Assembly: GCF_003967355.1 (NCBI RefSeq)
Contig: NZ_BIFH01000037.1
Span: forward strand, 88,277-152,276
Reading direction: 5' to 3'
DNA: 64,000 bases
From: Embleya hyalina
GTDB lineage: Bacteria; Actinomycetota; Actinomycetes; Streptomycetales; Streptomycetaceae
Part shown: one piece after another, positions 1 to 8,440 of the stretch
Position numbering within the stretch: the first letter of the stretch is position 1
How the letters are laid out: the number at the start of each line of letters is the position of its first letter
The notes under the pieces: generated by a model
Seen by the model: the letters and a program-made list of their open reading frames with translations, nothing else
Database searches by the model: none
What the model was told of the DNA's origin: nothing
Translations under genes and position numbers: made by a program

Positions 1-849
1 TCCGGGCGATACCTGCCGGCGGGCCCGACGCCGACGCGCGGCCGGGTGGACGTACTCGGCGCCGCCCTCGTCACCGGCGGCGTCGCGCTGCTCAGCCTGG
101 GCCTGGTGGCCGTCGGCACACACGGCTGGCTCACCGTCGCCGTACTGCTCCCGATCGGCGCCGGACTCGTGCTCCTGCTCGGCTTCGGGGTGGCCGAGAA
201 CCGGATCGCCGCGCCGCTGATGCCGCTGCGCTTCCTGGCCTCGGGGCGTCGGGTCGGCGCGCTGGCCACCGGCATGCTCGCGCCGATCGCCGGATCGTCG
301 GCGGCGTTCCTGATGTCGCTGTACTTCCAGCGGGTGCTCGGCTGGTCCGCGTTGCGCTCCGCGCTGGGCTTCGTCCCGTACACCCTCGCGCTGATCGTAG
401 TCAGCGCCGCCGGCGTGGCGATCGTGGCCCGGCTCGGCGCCCGGCGGACCGCGTCCCTCGGCCTGATCACGATGGCGATCGCGTTCCTGCTGTTCGGCCG
501 GATCGACGCGGAATCCGCCTACGTCGGCGCGCCGTTGTCGGGAATGCTCGTCCTTCCCGTCGGGATCGCACTGACCGCTGCCTCGGCGGTGGTCGGCGCG
601 ACGCGGGGCGTGTCGGCCGGGGACGCCGCGTTGGCCGGCGGTGCGTTCAACACCTCGATGCTGATGGGCCCGACCATCGGCATGGCCCTGTTCGCCTCGC
701 TCGCCGACGCGCACACCGGCGCCGGCCCGTCCCCGGAGCAGGCCGCCACCGACGGCTACGTCTTCGCCTTCCACGCCGCGGCGGCGCTGTTCGCGGTCGC
801 CGCGGTCGCCGTGGCGGTCCTGCGGGGGAGCCGGACGGCGCGGGCCTGA
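1..849 (+). CDS. MFS drug-efflux transporter, C-terminal part (5' end outside window)
   Basis: The reading frame is open to base 1, so the N-terminal half lies outside the window. The visible part has about eight hydrophobic helices with short basic loops (for example GRRVGAL and ARLGARRTAS). This matches the C-terminal half of a 14-helix EmrB/QacA-type proton-coupled exporter of the cytoplasmic membrane. It ends in a short basic tail. The next gene starts 76 bp downstream on the same strand with its own strong ribosome site, so co-transcription is possible. The substrate cannot be told. Confidence 0.85.
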   Translation, partial: SGRYLPAGPTPTRGRVDVLGAALVTGGVALLSLGLVAVGTHGWLTVAVLLPIGAGLVLLLGFGVAENRIAAPLMPLRFLASGRRVGALATGMLAPIAGSSAAFLMSLYFQRVLGWSALRSALGFVPYTLALIVVSAAGVAIVARLGARRTASLGLITMAIAFLLFGRIDAESAYVGAPLSGMLVLPVGIALTAASAVVGATRGVSAGDAALAGGAFNTSMLMGPTIGMALFASLADAHTGAGPSPEQAATDGYVFAFHAAAALFAVAAVAVAVLRGSRTARA

Positions 850-925
850 TCGGGCTCGCCCGAGCGCACGACCACCCCTCGTCCGGCCCATCGACCACCC
901 TCATCCGTCAAGGAGTTCACCGATC

Positions 926-2104
926 ATGATCAGCGTCGACACGACCGCCGCCCCCGCCCCCGCTTCCGCCCCCGCCACCACCTGGGTCGCGGGCTTCCGC
1001 TCCGCCGTGCTCGGCGGGTACGAGGAGATCCGGATCCAGCCCTCACGCGCCTTCCGTGACCAGACACTGCGACAGATCCTGCACATGGACGGCGGCGGCA
1101 CCACGTTGCGGGTGTTGCTGAGCAACGAATACGGCAGGGAGCCCCTGGTGATCGGGGCGGCGCGGGTCGGCTCGGCCGGCGCGGGCGGTCCCGTGGATCC
1201 GGCGGGGGAGGCCGTACTGCGGTTCGACGGGGCGGCCGAGGTGACCATCCCGGTCGGCGCCCGGATCCGGAGCGACCCGGTCGAGTTCGCCACCGAGGCC
1301 GGCACCGACCTGGCGCTGACCCTGTACTTCCCGGAGGACACCGGCCTGGCGACCTACGCGCACACCCCTTCCCAGAATGCCTACCTGGTCGCCGGCAACG
1401 CCTCGGGGCGGGCCGCGTTCGACGACGCGGAGGAGATCGACGGGCGGTACTACGTGGCCGGGGTCGACGTCCTGGCCCCCGAGGGCACCGCGATCGCCGT
1501 GGCGTTCGGGGACTCCTGGTTCGGCGGCGGTGGCACCACCGTCGGGGCCAACCTACGCTTCCCGAACCAGCTGAACCGGCGACTGGCCCGGGGCTGGGTG
1601 GTCAACCAGGGGCTCGGCGGCAACCGGCTGCTCACCGACGAGGTCGGGTTGCACGGGCTCGCGCGGTTCGAACGTGATGTGCTGTCCGTGCCGGGCGTCA
1701 CCCACGTGCTCTTCCACTTCGGCCTCAACGACCTGGGCCTGCCGGGCATGTCCGGGAAGCCGCCGGCCCGCGCGGCGGACCTGATCGAGGGCTTCATCGC
1801 GCTGGCGGCGCAGGCCCGCGCGGCCGGGCTGACCTCCATCGGCGCCACGATGGGCCCGTACGGCGGCACCATCTACCCGGGCGTGGACAGCGCCCAGGGG
1901 CGGGCGGAACGCCGTCGGGTGAACGACTGGATCCGTACCTCGGACGTCTTCGACGCGGTCGTCGACGTGGCCGCCGCGGTCCGGGACCCCGACGCCCCGG
2001 ACTTCATCCGGGCCGATCTCGACAGCGGCGACCACCTGCACCTCAACGACGCGGGCGTCCGCGCGATGGCCGACGCCTACGACCCGGCCCACCTACGGCT
2101 GTGA
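926..2104 (+). CDS. SGNH/GDSL-family hydrolase
   Basis: A 392-residue protein with a beta-rich N-terminal part (about residues 1-180) and an SGNH hydrolase domain after it. Block I is AFGDSWF with the nucleophilic Ser, block II is NQGLGGNRLL (Gly), block III is HFGLNDLG (Asn), and block V is DHLHLND with the catalytic Asp and His. Such enzymes hydrolyse esters of lipids or polysaccharide acetyl groups. No signal peptide is seen: the N-terminus is Ala/Pro-rich rather than hydrophobic. The ATG is preceded by AAGGAG at good spacing. A strong hairpin follows the stop. Substrate unknown. Confidence 0.88.
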   Translation: MISVDTTAAPAPASAPATTWVAGFRSAVLGGYEEIRIQPSRAFRDQTLRQILHMDGGGTTLRVLLSNEYGREPLVIGAARVGSAGAGGPVDPAGEAVLRFDGAAEVTIPVGARIRSDPVEFATEAGTDLALTLYFPEDTGLATYAHTPSQNAYLVAGNASGRAAFDDAEEIDGRYYVAGVDVLAPEGTAIAVAFGDSWFGGGGTTVGANLRFPNQLNRRLARGWVVNQGLGGNRLLTDEVGLHGLARFERDVLSVPGVTHVLFHFGLNDLGLPGMSGKPPARAADLIEGFIALAAQARAAGLTSIGATMGPYGGTIYPGVDSAQGRAERRRVNDWIRTSDVFDAVVDVAAAVRDPDAPDFIRADLDSGDHLHLNDAGVRAMADAYDPAHLRL

Positions 2105-2134
2105 GGGGCGTGCGCCCGAGCGCGCCCGCCGCCT

Positions 2135-2176
2135 GTCACCCGCCGCCCGGTCCCCGGACCGGGACCGGCGGGTGAC
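2135..2176 (+). terminator. Hairpin terminator after the SGNH hydrolase gene
   Basis: Inverted repeat beginning GTCACCCG and ending CGGGTGAC, with an inner CCGGTCCC/GGGACCGG arm. It is a very stable stem 30 bases after the stop, with no U-tract, as is usual in high-GC actinomycetes. Confidence 0.65.
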
Positions 2177-2218
2177 GCCGTTCCGGGTGGTGTCGGGGTG
2201 ATCGGATAGCGTGCCGCG

Positions 2219-2917
2219 ATGACGGATTTCGTGTTGGTCGCAGGTGCGTGGTTGGGGTCCCCCGCGTGGGACGAGGTGGTGCCGGACCTGCGAGCCGCGG
2301 GGCACGGAGCGTATCCGTTGACGCTTTCCGGCCTGGCCGAGAAGCGGGGCGCGCCGGCGGGGCGGCGTACGCACGTCCGGGACATCGTGGACGAGGTCGA
2401 GGGGCGGGACCTGCGCGATGTGGTCCTGGTCGGACACAGCTACTCGGGCATCCCGGTGGGTCGGGCTGCCGAGCGGATCGGCGACCGGCTGCGAAGGATG
2501 GTCCTGGTCGATGCGAACGTCGCCGTCCACGGCGAGTCGTTCGCGTCCGGCTTCTGGTCCGGCGAGGCGGCGATCACCGCCGCGATCGTCGCCGCCGACG
2601 GCTTCTGGGCGGTGCCGCCGGCGGCGGAGTTCGCCGGACAGGGCCTCACCGACGGGCAGATCGCCCGACTCGTGGCCGACGCGACGCCGCATCCCGGTGA
2701 CACCCTGACCGAACGGGCCGAGTTGGCGGGGTCGTTGGGTGACATCCCGACGACCTACCTCAAGTGCCTCCTCGACGGCCCGGAACCGAGCGACGCCGTG
2801 GCGAAGCTGCTGACGAGCGAACGGTGGCGGCTGGTCGAGATGGATACGGGCCACTGGCCGATGTACTCCCAACCGCACGAACTGGCCCGGATCCTCCTGG
2901 CGGAGGCCGGCCGGTAG
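2219..2917 (+). CDS. Alpha/beta-fold hydrolase
   Basis: A 232-residue cytosolic alpha/beta hydrolase. The strand FVLVAGAWLGSPAWDEV at residues 3-19 supplies the oxyanion region, VLVGHSYSGI holds the nucleophile elbow (G-H-S-Y-S), and DTGHWPMYSQP near the C-terminus supplies the catalytic His. The pattern is that of the plant methylesterase/EstC-like group, which cleaves small esters. A C39-like gene starts 15 bp after its stop on the same strand, so the two are probably one transcription unit. The true substrate is unknown. Confidence 0.85.
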   Translation: MTDFVLVAGAWLGSPAWDEVVPDLRAAGHGAYPLTLSGLAEKRGAPAGRRTHVRDIVDEVEGRDLRDVVLVGHSYSGIPVGRAAERIGDRLRRMVLVDANVAVHGESFASGFWSGEAAITAAIVAADGFWAVPPAAEFAGQGLTDGQIARLVADATPHPGDTLTERAELAGSLGDIPTTYLKCLLDGPEPSDAVAKLLTSERWRLVEMDTGHWPMYSQPHELARILLAEAGR

Positions 2918-2932
2918 CCGGAAGGATTCCCT

Positions 2933-3553
2933 GTGTTCCTTCGACACACGCGTCATCCGATACCCGCGATCACCCAGTACGCGAGCCCGGGTCTGATCGA
3001 CGCGATCGTCTACGCCGGTCGTCCGCCGGGCGACGACGACGCCTGGGCGGAGAGCGGGGCGCCGGATCGGGCCGCCTACGGCTACTGGGCCGGGCGGTGG
3101 TGCGGGATGGCCTGCCTGCGGATGGCGCTGTTCGCGCGCGACGGCGAGGCGCCTTCGTTGTACGAGCTGATGGTCGGCTGCGCGGCGCACGGCGGGTATG
3201 TGCGTCGCGAGGACGGCGGGGTCGACGGTCTCTACTACCGGCCGTTCGTCGAGTACGTGCGGGAGGCGCACGGGTTGCGGGCGGAGGTGGTCACCGAGCT
3301 GGGGCCGGACCGGCTCGCCGACGAACTCGACCGGGGCCGCCTGGTGATGGCGTCCGTGCATCGGGAGATTCGCCGCCCCGAGCGACCGGCACCGGGGCGC
3401 GGCGGTCACCTCGTCCTGGTCACCGGTCGGCGGGACGACGCGGTCACCTTCCACAATCCGTCCGGACACACCCCGGAGGCGGTGTCCGCCACGCTCGCGC
3501 CGCACCGCTTCGACGAGTTCGCGGCACGGCGCGGCATCGTGCTACACCTGTGA
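2933..3553 (+). CDS. C39-like (papain-fold) peptidase-family protein
   Basis: A 206-residue protein with a papain-like arrangement: Cys in RWCGMACLRMAL (about residue 60), His in GGHLVLVTG, and Asn in FHNPSG. This is the Cys-His-Asn order of peptidase_C39_2 domains. No ABC-transporter or membrane segment is attached and there is no signal peptide, so it is probably a free cytosolic cysteine peptidase or amidase-like enzyme. It starts with GTG 15 bp after the hydrolase gene. The substrate is unknown, and a lanthipeptide-leader role is not supported because the LanKC-like gene nearby is broken. Confidence 0.7.
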   Translation: MFLRHTRHPIPAITQYASPGLIDAIVYAGRPPGDDDAWAESGAPDRAAYGYWAGRWCGMACLRMALFARDGEAPSLYELMVGCAAHGGYVRREDGGVDGLYYRPFVEYVREAHGLRAEVVTELGPDRLADELDRGRLVMASVHREIRRPERPAPGRGGHLVLVTGRRDDAVTFHNPSGHTPEAVSATLAPHRFDEFAARRGIVLHL

Positions 3554-3641
3554 GGCGTGCGGTGTGTCGTCGGCCGATGCCCGGGTCGCGACCCGGTACT
3601 ACGCTGGGCGCAAACGTCTGTTCGGCGAGGGAGTACCGACC

Positions 3642-4076
3642 GTGATCCTGAGTGCGCTTACGTTCTCGCTCACGCCGAAGCCGTGGGACACGATGTCGTG
3701 GGTGGAGGTACCCGACGGACTCGAGTTCGTGCGCTACGAGATCACCACGATCCCCGCGCCCAGGCGTCCCGAGGTGGAGGCCACCCCGGACGAGGAGCAC
3801 CGGTGGACGCTGGCCGCGCACGACTTCGAGAAGGAGTTGCTGGACGCCCAGTCCGACGTGCGCTGGGAGCACGGCATGCGTACGAAGCCACGCTTCATGG
3901 CCGACACCGCCACGGTGCGACTGTGGCGCTACTCGTGGTTCCCGAACCGGCGGGCCCGCTCCCGCCGCTCGTGGGAGCGCTGCGTGGCCCGCATGCGCGC
4001 GGCCGAGGAACGCTACCGCCCGGTACGCGAGGAGATCGAGGCCCGGGTGGCGGCGACGAAGGCGCGGGAGAACTAG
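3642..4076 (+). CDS. Hypothetical protein, Trp-rich with charged C-terminus
   Basis: A 144-residue protein of no family I recognise. It has a Trp/Phe-rich N-terminal part (LTPKPWDTMSWVEV) and a strongly basic, probably helical C-terminal third with many Arg and Glu. No signal peptide or membrane segment is seen. I chose the GTG at 3642 because GAGGGAG lies at normal spacing upstream; the same frame is open to a GTG at 3564, which lacks such a site. Confidence 0.6.
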   Translation: MILSALTFSLTPKPWDTMSWVEVPDGLEFVRYEITTIPAPRRPEVEATPDEEHRWTLAAHDFEKELLDAQSDVRWEHGMRTKPRFMADTATVRLWRYSWFPNRRARSRRSWERCVARMRAAEERYRPVREEIEARVAATKAREN

Positions 4077-4259
4077 CGGATCACCCCACCCCGTCGTCCG
4101 GAACCGGCGCGGTCCGCCGTCGATGCCGCGTCCGCCCGGGCAGTTCCGCGCGCCGCGCGTCGCGAAGGCACGGATGAGCGTGGTGCGGTAGCAGGCCATC
4201 CCCGCTTCGCACCACGCCCACGGGACCGGCTCGCCGGGCCCGGCAAGGGAGACCGGGTA

Positions 4260-4468
4260 GGCCGGGCTTCACGGAATCGGCCCTGTCCATGGCGGTCATC
4301 ACGACGCCACTGGAGAATCGCCGTCTGCGCGGGCTGTTCCTGGACTTGCGAGATGCGGCGTTGGATCCTGTCGACAGCCACACAATGATCCGGAGCCGGG
4401 CTCGGTTACCCACACCGACCGAGCACGTCTCATGGGATATGCCGCAGCCGACGCATCGATGTTGGTGA
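4260..4468 (+). pseudogene. Remnant of an XRE-family regulator (DUF5753 C-terminus)
   Basis: The frame reads ENRRLRGLFLDLRDAALDP followed by VDSHTMIRSRA. This resembles the last helices of DUF5753, the C-terminal domain of actinobacterial Scr1-type XRE regulators, which are normally encoded just upstream of a DUF397 gene. No helix-turn-helix or upstream DUF5753 sequence could be found in any frame back to 4077, so most of the gene has been lost. The damaged DUF397 gene that follows supports this reading. Confidence 0.5.
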
Positions 4469-4679
4469 ACGCGCCTTGGCGTACCAGCAGTTACACGGCG
4501 AACAACACGAACTGCGTGGAGGCCGCCCCGCTGTCGGGGACGGTCGCCGTGCGGGACTCGAAGGTACCCGGGGGCCGGCCCTCGTCTTCGGCGCCGCCGC
4601 CTTCGAACGGTGCGTCGCGGCGATCGCGTTGGGCGCCGCGAGTGTGCGTCCTCGGCCCTCGCGTCGGTGGGCCGCGTGA
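4432..4679 (+). pseudogene. DUF397-family gene, frameshifted
   Basis: The first frame gives WRTSSYTANNTNCVEAAPL and then VAVRDSKVPGG, the typical DUF397 core. At about 4570-4580 the match moves to another frame, which continues PALVFGAAAFERCVAAIALG, the typical DUF397 end. A single-base indel in the G/C run ACCCGGGGGCC explains the break. DUF397 proteins are small partners of XRE/DUF5753 regulators in actinomycetes. A sequencing error in the G-run is possible, but the partner regulator beside it is also degraded. Confidence 0.7.
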
Positions 4680-4788
4680 GGGGGATCCCCATGACTCGGG
4701 TGGTTGTGCTGCGGCAGCCTGACGGCCTGTCACGTCGCTTGGCGGATGTTCCCGTCGGGGACGAGCCTCCCGGAAGGAACCATTCTTC

Positions 4789-5553
4789 ATGCCGTTTCGT
4801 GCCCGCTTCGCTGCCGCCGTCATACCACCCCTCCTCGTGATGACCGCCGCGTGCGGCGGGTCGGGCGACAAGAAGGACGATGCGAAGGCGCTCGATCCGG
4901 GCAGCACTGTGGGCGCGACCACCGGTGCCCCGGGCGGTGGTTCCGTGACCGGCGGTGCGGTCGCCGCCGGCACCAAGGGTTACAAGCTCGTCGTCCCGGA
5001 GTCGATCGACGCCTACACGAAGTCGAGCACCGGCACCACGCCCGACGCGAAGGAGGCCGAGGACCTCGGGGTGAAGAACGCCCAAACGGTGTCCGGCGTC
5101 TACAACGCGCCCAATCCCGACCCCGACAACCGGGCGAGGCTGGGCGGCACTCGGCTGAACTTCCACGGTTTCCACGGCGAGATCACCGACCCCGCCAAGG
5201 CACTCGACGCCTACCTGGCCAACGTCGGCAACAAAGGCATGAAGGGCGCCGGGAAGGCGCCGGGGACCGACATACAGCCCATCGGAGGCGCCAAGACCGT
5301 CAAGCCCGCCGGCTTCGAGGGCGCGCTGATGAAGTGCCAGGTCATGCAGTTCACCCACGGCAAGGGCGACGGGGCCGCGAAGGCCCCTGCCGATTTCCGG
5401 TTCCCGGTCTGTGCCTGGGCCGACTACGCAACCCTCGGCGGCGTCGACGTCGCCGTCTTGACGGAAATGAAGACGGGCGGCGAGGGCATCTCCCCGGACG
5501 AGGCAGCCACGCTGACCGCCAAGCTCTACACCCTGGCCCGCCAAAAGCCCTGA
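4789..5553 (+). CDS. Putative lipoprotein
   Basis: A 254-residue secreted lipoprotein. It has a basic N-terminus (MPFRARF), a hydrophobic stretch and a lipobox ending VMTAAC-G, then a Gly/Thr/Lys-rich linker and a soluble domain of about 190 residues. Two further Cys (in MKCQVM and FPVCAWADYA) could form a disulfide. I do not recognise the domain; small actinobacterial lipoproteins of this build are common and mostly uncharacterised. GGAAGGAA lies upstream of the ATG. Confidence 0.75.
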   Translation: MPFRARFAAAVIPPLLVMTAACGGSGDKKDDAKALDPGSTVGATTGAPGGGSVTGGAVAAGTKGYKLVVPESIDAYTKSSTGTTPDAKEAEDLGVKNAQTVSGVYNAPNPDPDNRARLGGTRLNFHGFHGEITDPAKALDAYLANVGNKGMKGAGKAPGTDIQPIGGAKTVKPAGFEGALMKCQVMQFTHGKGDGAAKAPADFRFPVCAWADYATLGGVDVAVLTEMKTGGEGISPDEAATLTAKLYTLARQKP

Positions 5554-5645
5554 CCCACGACGCGGCCCGCCCGATCCCTCCCGGAAACCCACACCCCCGA
5601 GCCGACCCAAGCCGGCTTCTCCGAATGACTCTTCTCGGACACCCT

Positions 5646-6701
5646 TCAGCGAAATGTGGTGCGATACCCGCGCAGCCGAGGAGCGCGTATGGCGGGCAAT
5701 CTGACCAGGGTGTACGCGAACGCACCGGAATGGGGCGTCAGTGACTGCCAAGGGTGTGGCGGCAGCGGGTAGTCGTCGCGCAGGACGCCCTCCGGGAGCA
5801 CCCCGGTCGCGGGCATCGGCGACGTCTCGCCCGGGTGGTGCGCGAGGTATCCCCAGACCCCGCCATCCATCGGCACCACGACGCCCTCGTCGCCGAGCGG
5901 GCGCCAGGGCGCACCCGTGAGGGGGTGGCGGGGGACGAGCAGGACGTCGGGCCGGGGATGCGGCAGGCGGATTCCCGGGCCGGCCAACCCCACGGACCGG
6001 GCGCCGGGCCCGTCCGGGAGGTACCGCTCGACGGCGTGGCCCAGCAGTTCGGCGACCGGGCCGGCGGGGAGGGTCACCGGCCGGCCCTCCGTGGCCGCCA
6101 CGAGGTGGGCCAGTGCGACCCCGACCGCCGCCTCCCAGCGGCGGCTCCACGACCCGTCGGGTTCGACGGGTGGGACACGGTGTTCGGCGCGTTCCAGGTC
6201 GTCCCAGTCGGGAGCCGGGCCGGCCGGGCGCCCCGAGGGACGGCGTACGACCGCGTCGGGCTCCAACCAGACCGTCTGCCACGATCCACAGTCGTCGACG
6301 CGGGTCGCCGCAGCCCGCCCGCACTCCACGCAGGCCAGGTTGGGGCCGGCCCGGCCGTCCACCCCCCGGCAGTAGCCCTCGCACTTCTCGACGATCAGGG
6401 TCATGGACCGGGAGTCCCCGGGAGCGATGACGATCCTGTCCCGCGCGCCGAACGAGACCGCGTACACCGGCGCGTAGACGCCTTGCCGGGCAGCCGTGTC
6501 CTCCCCGACCTCCTCCCACAACCGCCAGGGCGGTCCGGTGGGTTGGGGGTCGACGGCATACGTCGAGGGCTCCATCAGCGGAGGATGAAGTTCCTCCCAC
6601 GCCCCGTGGTGGGTGTGGACGGGGAGGGCGACCCGGGATACCGGCGCCGTCAACACTGTTCCGCACCCGACACACCCGAACACGTCCAAGTCGGCTCCCA
6701 T
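5646..6701 (-). CDS. Hypothetical protein with Cys-rich zinc-ribbon-like N-terminus
   Basis: A 351-residue protein of no family I can name. The N-terminal half carries paired cysteines (FGCVGCG near residue 10, CEGYCRG, CVECG) suited to one or two zinc-ribbon sites. The rest is Pro/Trp-rich and soluble. There is no signal peptide or membrane helix. It stands alone, facing away from the LanKC-like pseudogene. A conserved streptomycete hypothetical is the most I can say. Confidence 0.65.
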   Translation of the reverse strand: MGADLDVFGCVGCGTVLTAPVSRVALPVHTHHGAWEELHPPLMEPSTYAVDPQPTGPPWRLWEEVGEDTAARQGVYAPVYAVSFGARDRIVIAPGDSRSMTLIVEKCEGYCRGVDGRAGPNLACVECGRAAATRVDDCGSWQTVWLEPDAVVRRPSGRPAGPAPDWDDLERAEHRVPPVEPDGSWSRRWEAAVGVALAHLVAATEGRPVTLPAGPVAELLGHAVERYLPDGPGARSVGLAGPGIRLPHPRPDVLLVPRHPLTGAPWRPLGDEGVVVPMDGGVWGYLAHHPGETSPMPATGVLPEGVLRDDYPLPPHPWQSLTPHSGAFAYTLVRLPAIRAPRLRGYRTTFR

Positions 6702-7076
6702 CAGCTCAGGTTCCCTGCGGATTGTGCCTCGCTCACGGCAGCGGAGCCACCGAGATTCGAACGGCTCCGGGGCGCTCCCCTCCTCGTGCCGCCGTCGGCC
6801 GGAACCCGAAGTTCTGGTCCGACGCGCGATGGGGCGGGTGTACGGCGGTCACCTCGGCGGGCCCGATCGGCAAGGGCAACTTTTCCCGTCCTGCCGCGAC
6901 TTCTTCGGCTCGGGGCGGTTCGACGGGCCGGGTGGTCCGAGCTGCGGCGGCTGGCCGGCCGGTGACGTGGCGATGTCATCTGATGGTTCGGCGCAACGGT
7001 GGACGTGGTCGGCCGGCCACGAGGGGCGCCCCCGAGTGGTGCGTGGGTTCGGGAACGTGGTTCGAGGTGTCACTGA
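6702..7076. other. Divergent intergenic region, no gene seen
   Basis: About 375 bases between the Cys-rich hypothetical gene and the LanKC-type pseudogene. I looked for a short Ser/Cys-rich lanthipeptide precursor on both strands and found none. A tRNA-like 3'-end string occurs near 6745-6775, but no cloverleaf can be built around it. Confidence 0.5.
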
Positions 7077-8440
7077 GTGACTCGGGTGAGTGGTTCGGGG
7101 GGATGTGCGGTGGCACTTCCGTTGGCGGTCGCGCAGGTTTTGGCGGAGGTGGACGACACCGGAGCGTGGCGGTTGTGGCCCGGGGATCCCTGGTGCATGG
7201 TGGCGCCGCCCAAGCACATTCGGCGGCGGCAGGGTTGGAAGTTGCATCTGTCGTCGACGGTTCGATCCGCGCCTCGGGTGTTGGAGAACGCGGCGCGGGT
7301 GTTGGTCGCGCACGGCTGTGCGTTCAAGTTCGCGGTGACGCCGAAGGCCGCCGCCGAGCTGAACGCGGTGCGGGCGGTGCGGGCGATGTCCGGCACGTTC
7401 ATCACCGCCTATCCGGCCGACGATGAGCAACTGGCCATGCTCAACGCCAAGTTGCATGCGGCGACCGAGGGGCTGCCGGGGCCGGCCATACTCTCCGATC
7501 GGCGGTATCGGCCGGGCAGCCCGGTCCACTACCGGTTCGGCTGCTTCGCCCACCCCCGGGAGTTGACCGACGAGGGCTTCTACGAGGGTCGCCTCCAGGC
7601 GCCCGACGGCACGTTCGTACCGGACCGACGCGAGGCCTGGTTCGCGGCTCGCGGACCGCTACCGGGTCCGGGAGGCGATCAACCACTCCAACCGGGGCGG
7701 TGTGTACCGGGCCCGGGACGAGCGCGCCGGCGAGGACGTGCTGATCAAGGAGGCCCGTCCGCACGTGGCTTCCGGGCCGGACGGGCGTGACGCCCGGGAC
7801 TGGCTTCGTTACGAGGCGAAGGAGCTCGAACGACTCGCGCCCGGCGGGATCGTGCCGGCGGTGCGCGAGGTGTTCGAGCAGGGTGGGCACGTCTTCCTCG
7901 TCGAGGACCTGATCGACGGCGACACGCTCCAGCGGTGGACCACGGACCGGTTGGAGCGCCGGCACGGCGACGACGGCCGGATCCCGGTCCCGGTCGCGTG
8001 GCAACTGGCCCGCGAGCTGGTGCGGTTGGTGGTACGCGTCCACGAGGAATCGTTGGTGCTACGGGACTTCAAGCCGAGCAACATGATGATCACGCCGCAG
8101 GGCCGGCCCGTGCTCGTGGACCTGGAGGGCGCGGTGCCGCGACGGTCGCGCGCCCGTGATCGGTACTCGTGGGTTCGGCGCGCCCGAATACCTCACCGTG
8201 AGCGGGTCCGCGCCGCCCGCGCCCGGTCCTCGCCACGGAAGACGCGCCGGCGCGGTCGACCGGCGAGCGGATCGCGGCGATCGTCGGCGCCGCGGCCCCC
8301 GGGATCCCGGCGCTCGACGCGTTGGCGCCGCTGGTCGTCGGACTCACCGCCGACGTCCCGGAGCGATGGACGTTGGCGCACGCCGCCGACTTCCTGCGGG
8401 CGGACCCGGACCCGGCCCGCCCACGCGCTCAGGCCGGGCC
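7077..8440 (+). pseudogene. Broken LanKC-type kinase (lanthipeptide synthetase-like), cyclase domain missing
   Basis: The frame from 7077 shows the N-terminal domain of RamC/LanKC-type proteins (GWKLHLSSTVRSAPRVLENA; GTFITAYPAD; SDRRYRPGSPVHYRFG). At about 7640-7655 the match moves to a second frame (ADRYRVREAINHSNRGGVYR, then IKEAR and the catalytic loop LRDFKPSNMM). At about 8140-8155 it moves to a third (VIGTRGFGAPEYL), and by about 8260 to a fourth stretch (RWTLAHAADFLRADP-like). The sequence then runs into the exporter gene with no lanthionine cyclase. Three frame changes plus the loss of a domain make this a pseudogene rather than a sequencing error. Its decayed end abuts the left edge of the biosynthetic operon. 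Confidence 0.75.

Noticed and set aside
6745-6775. tRNA 3'-end-like string (TTCGAATCTC and GGCTCC on the minus strand), possible attachment site
   Set aside because: No acceptor, D or anticodon arm can be built upstream, and no integrase or matching copy was seen.
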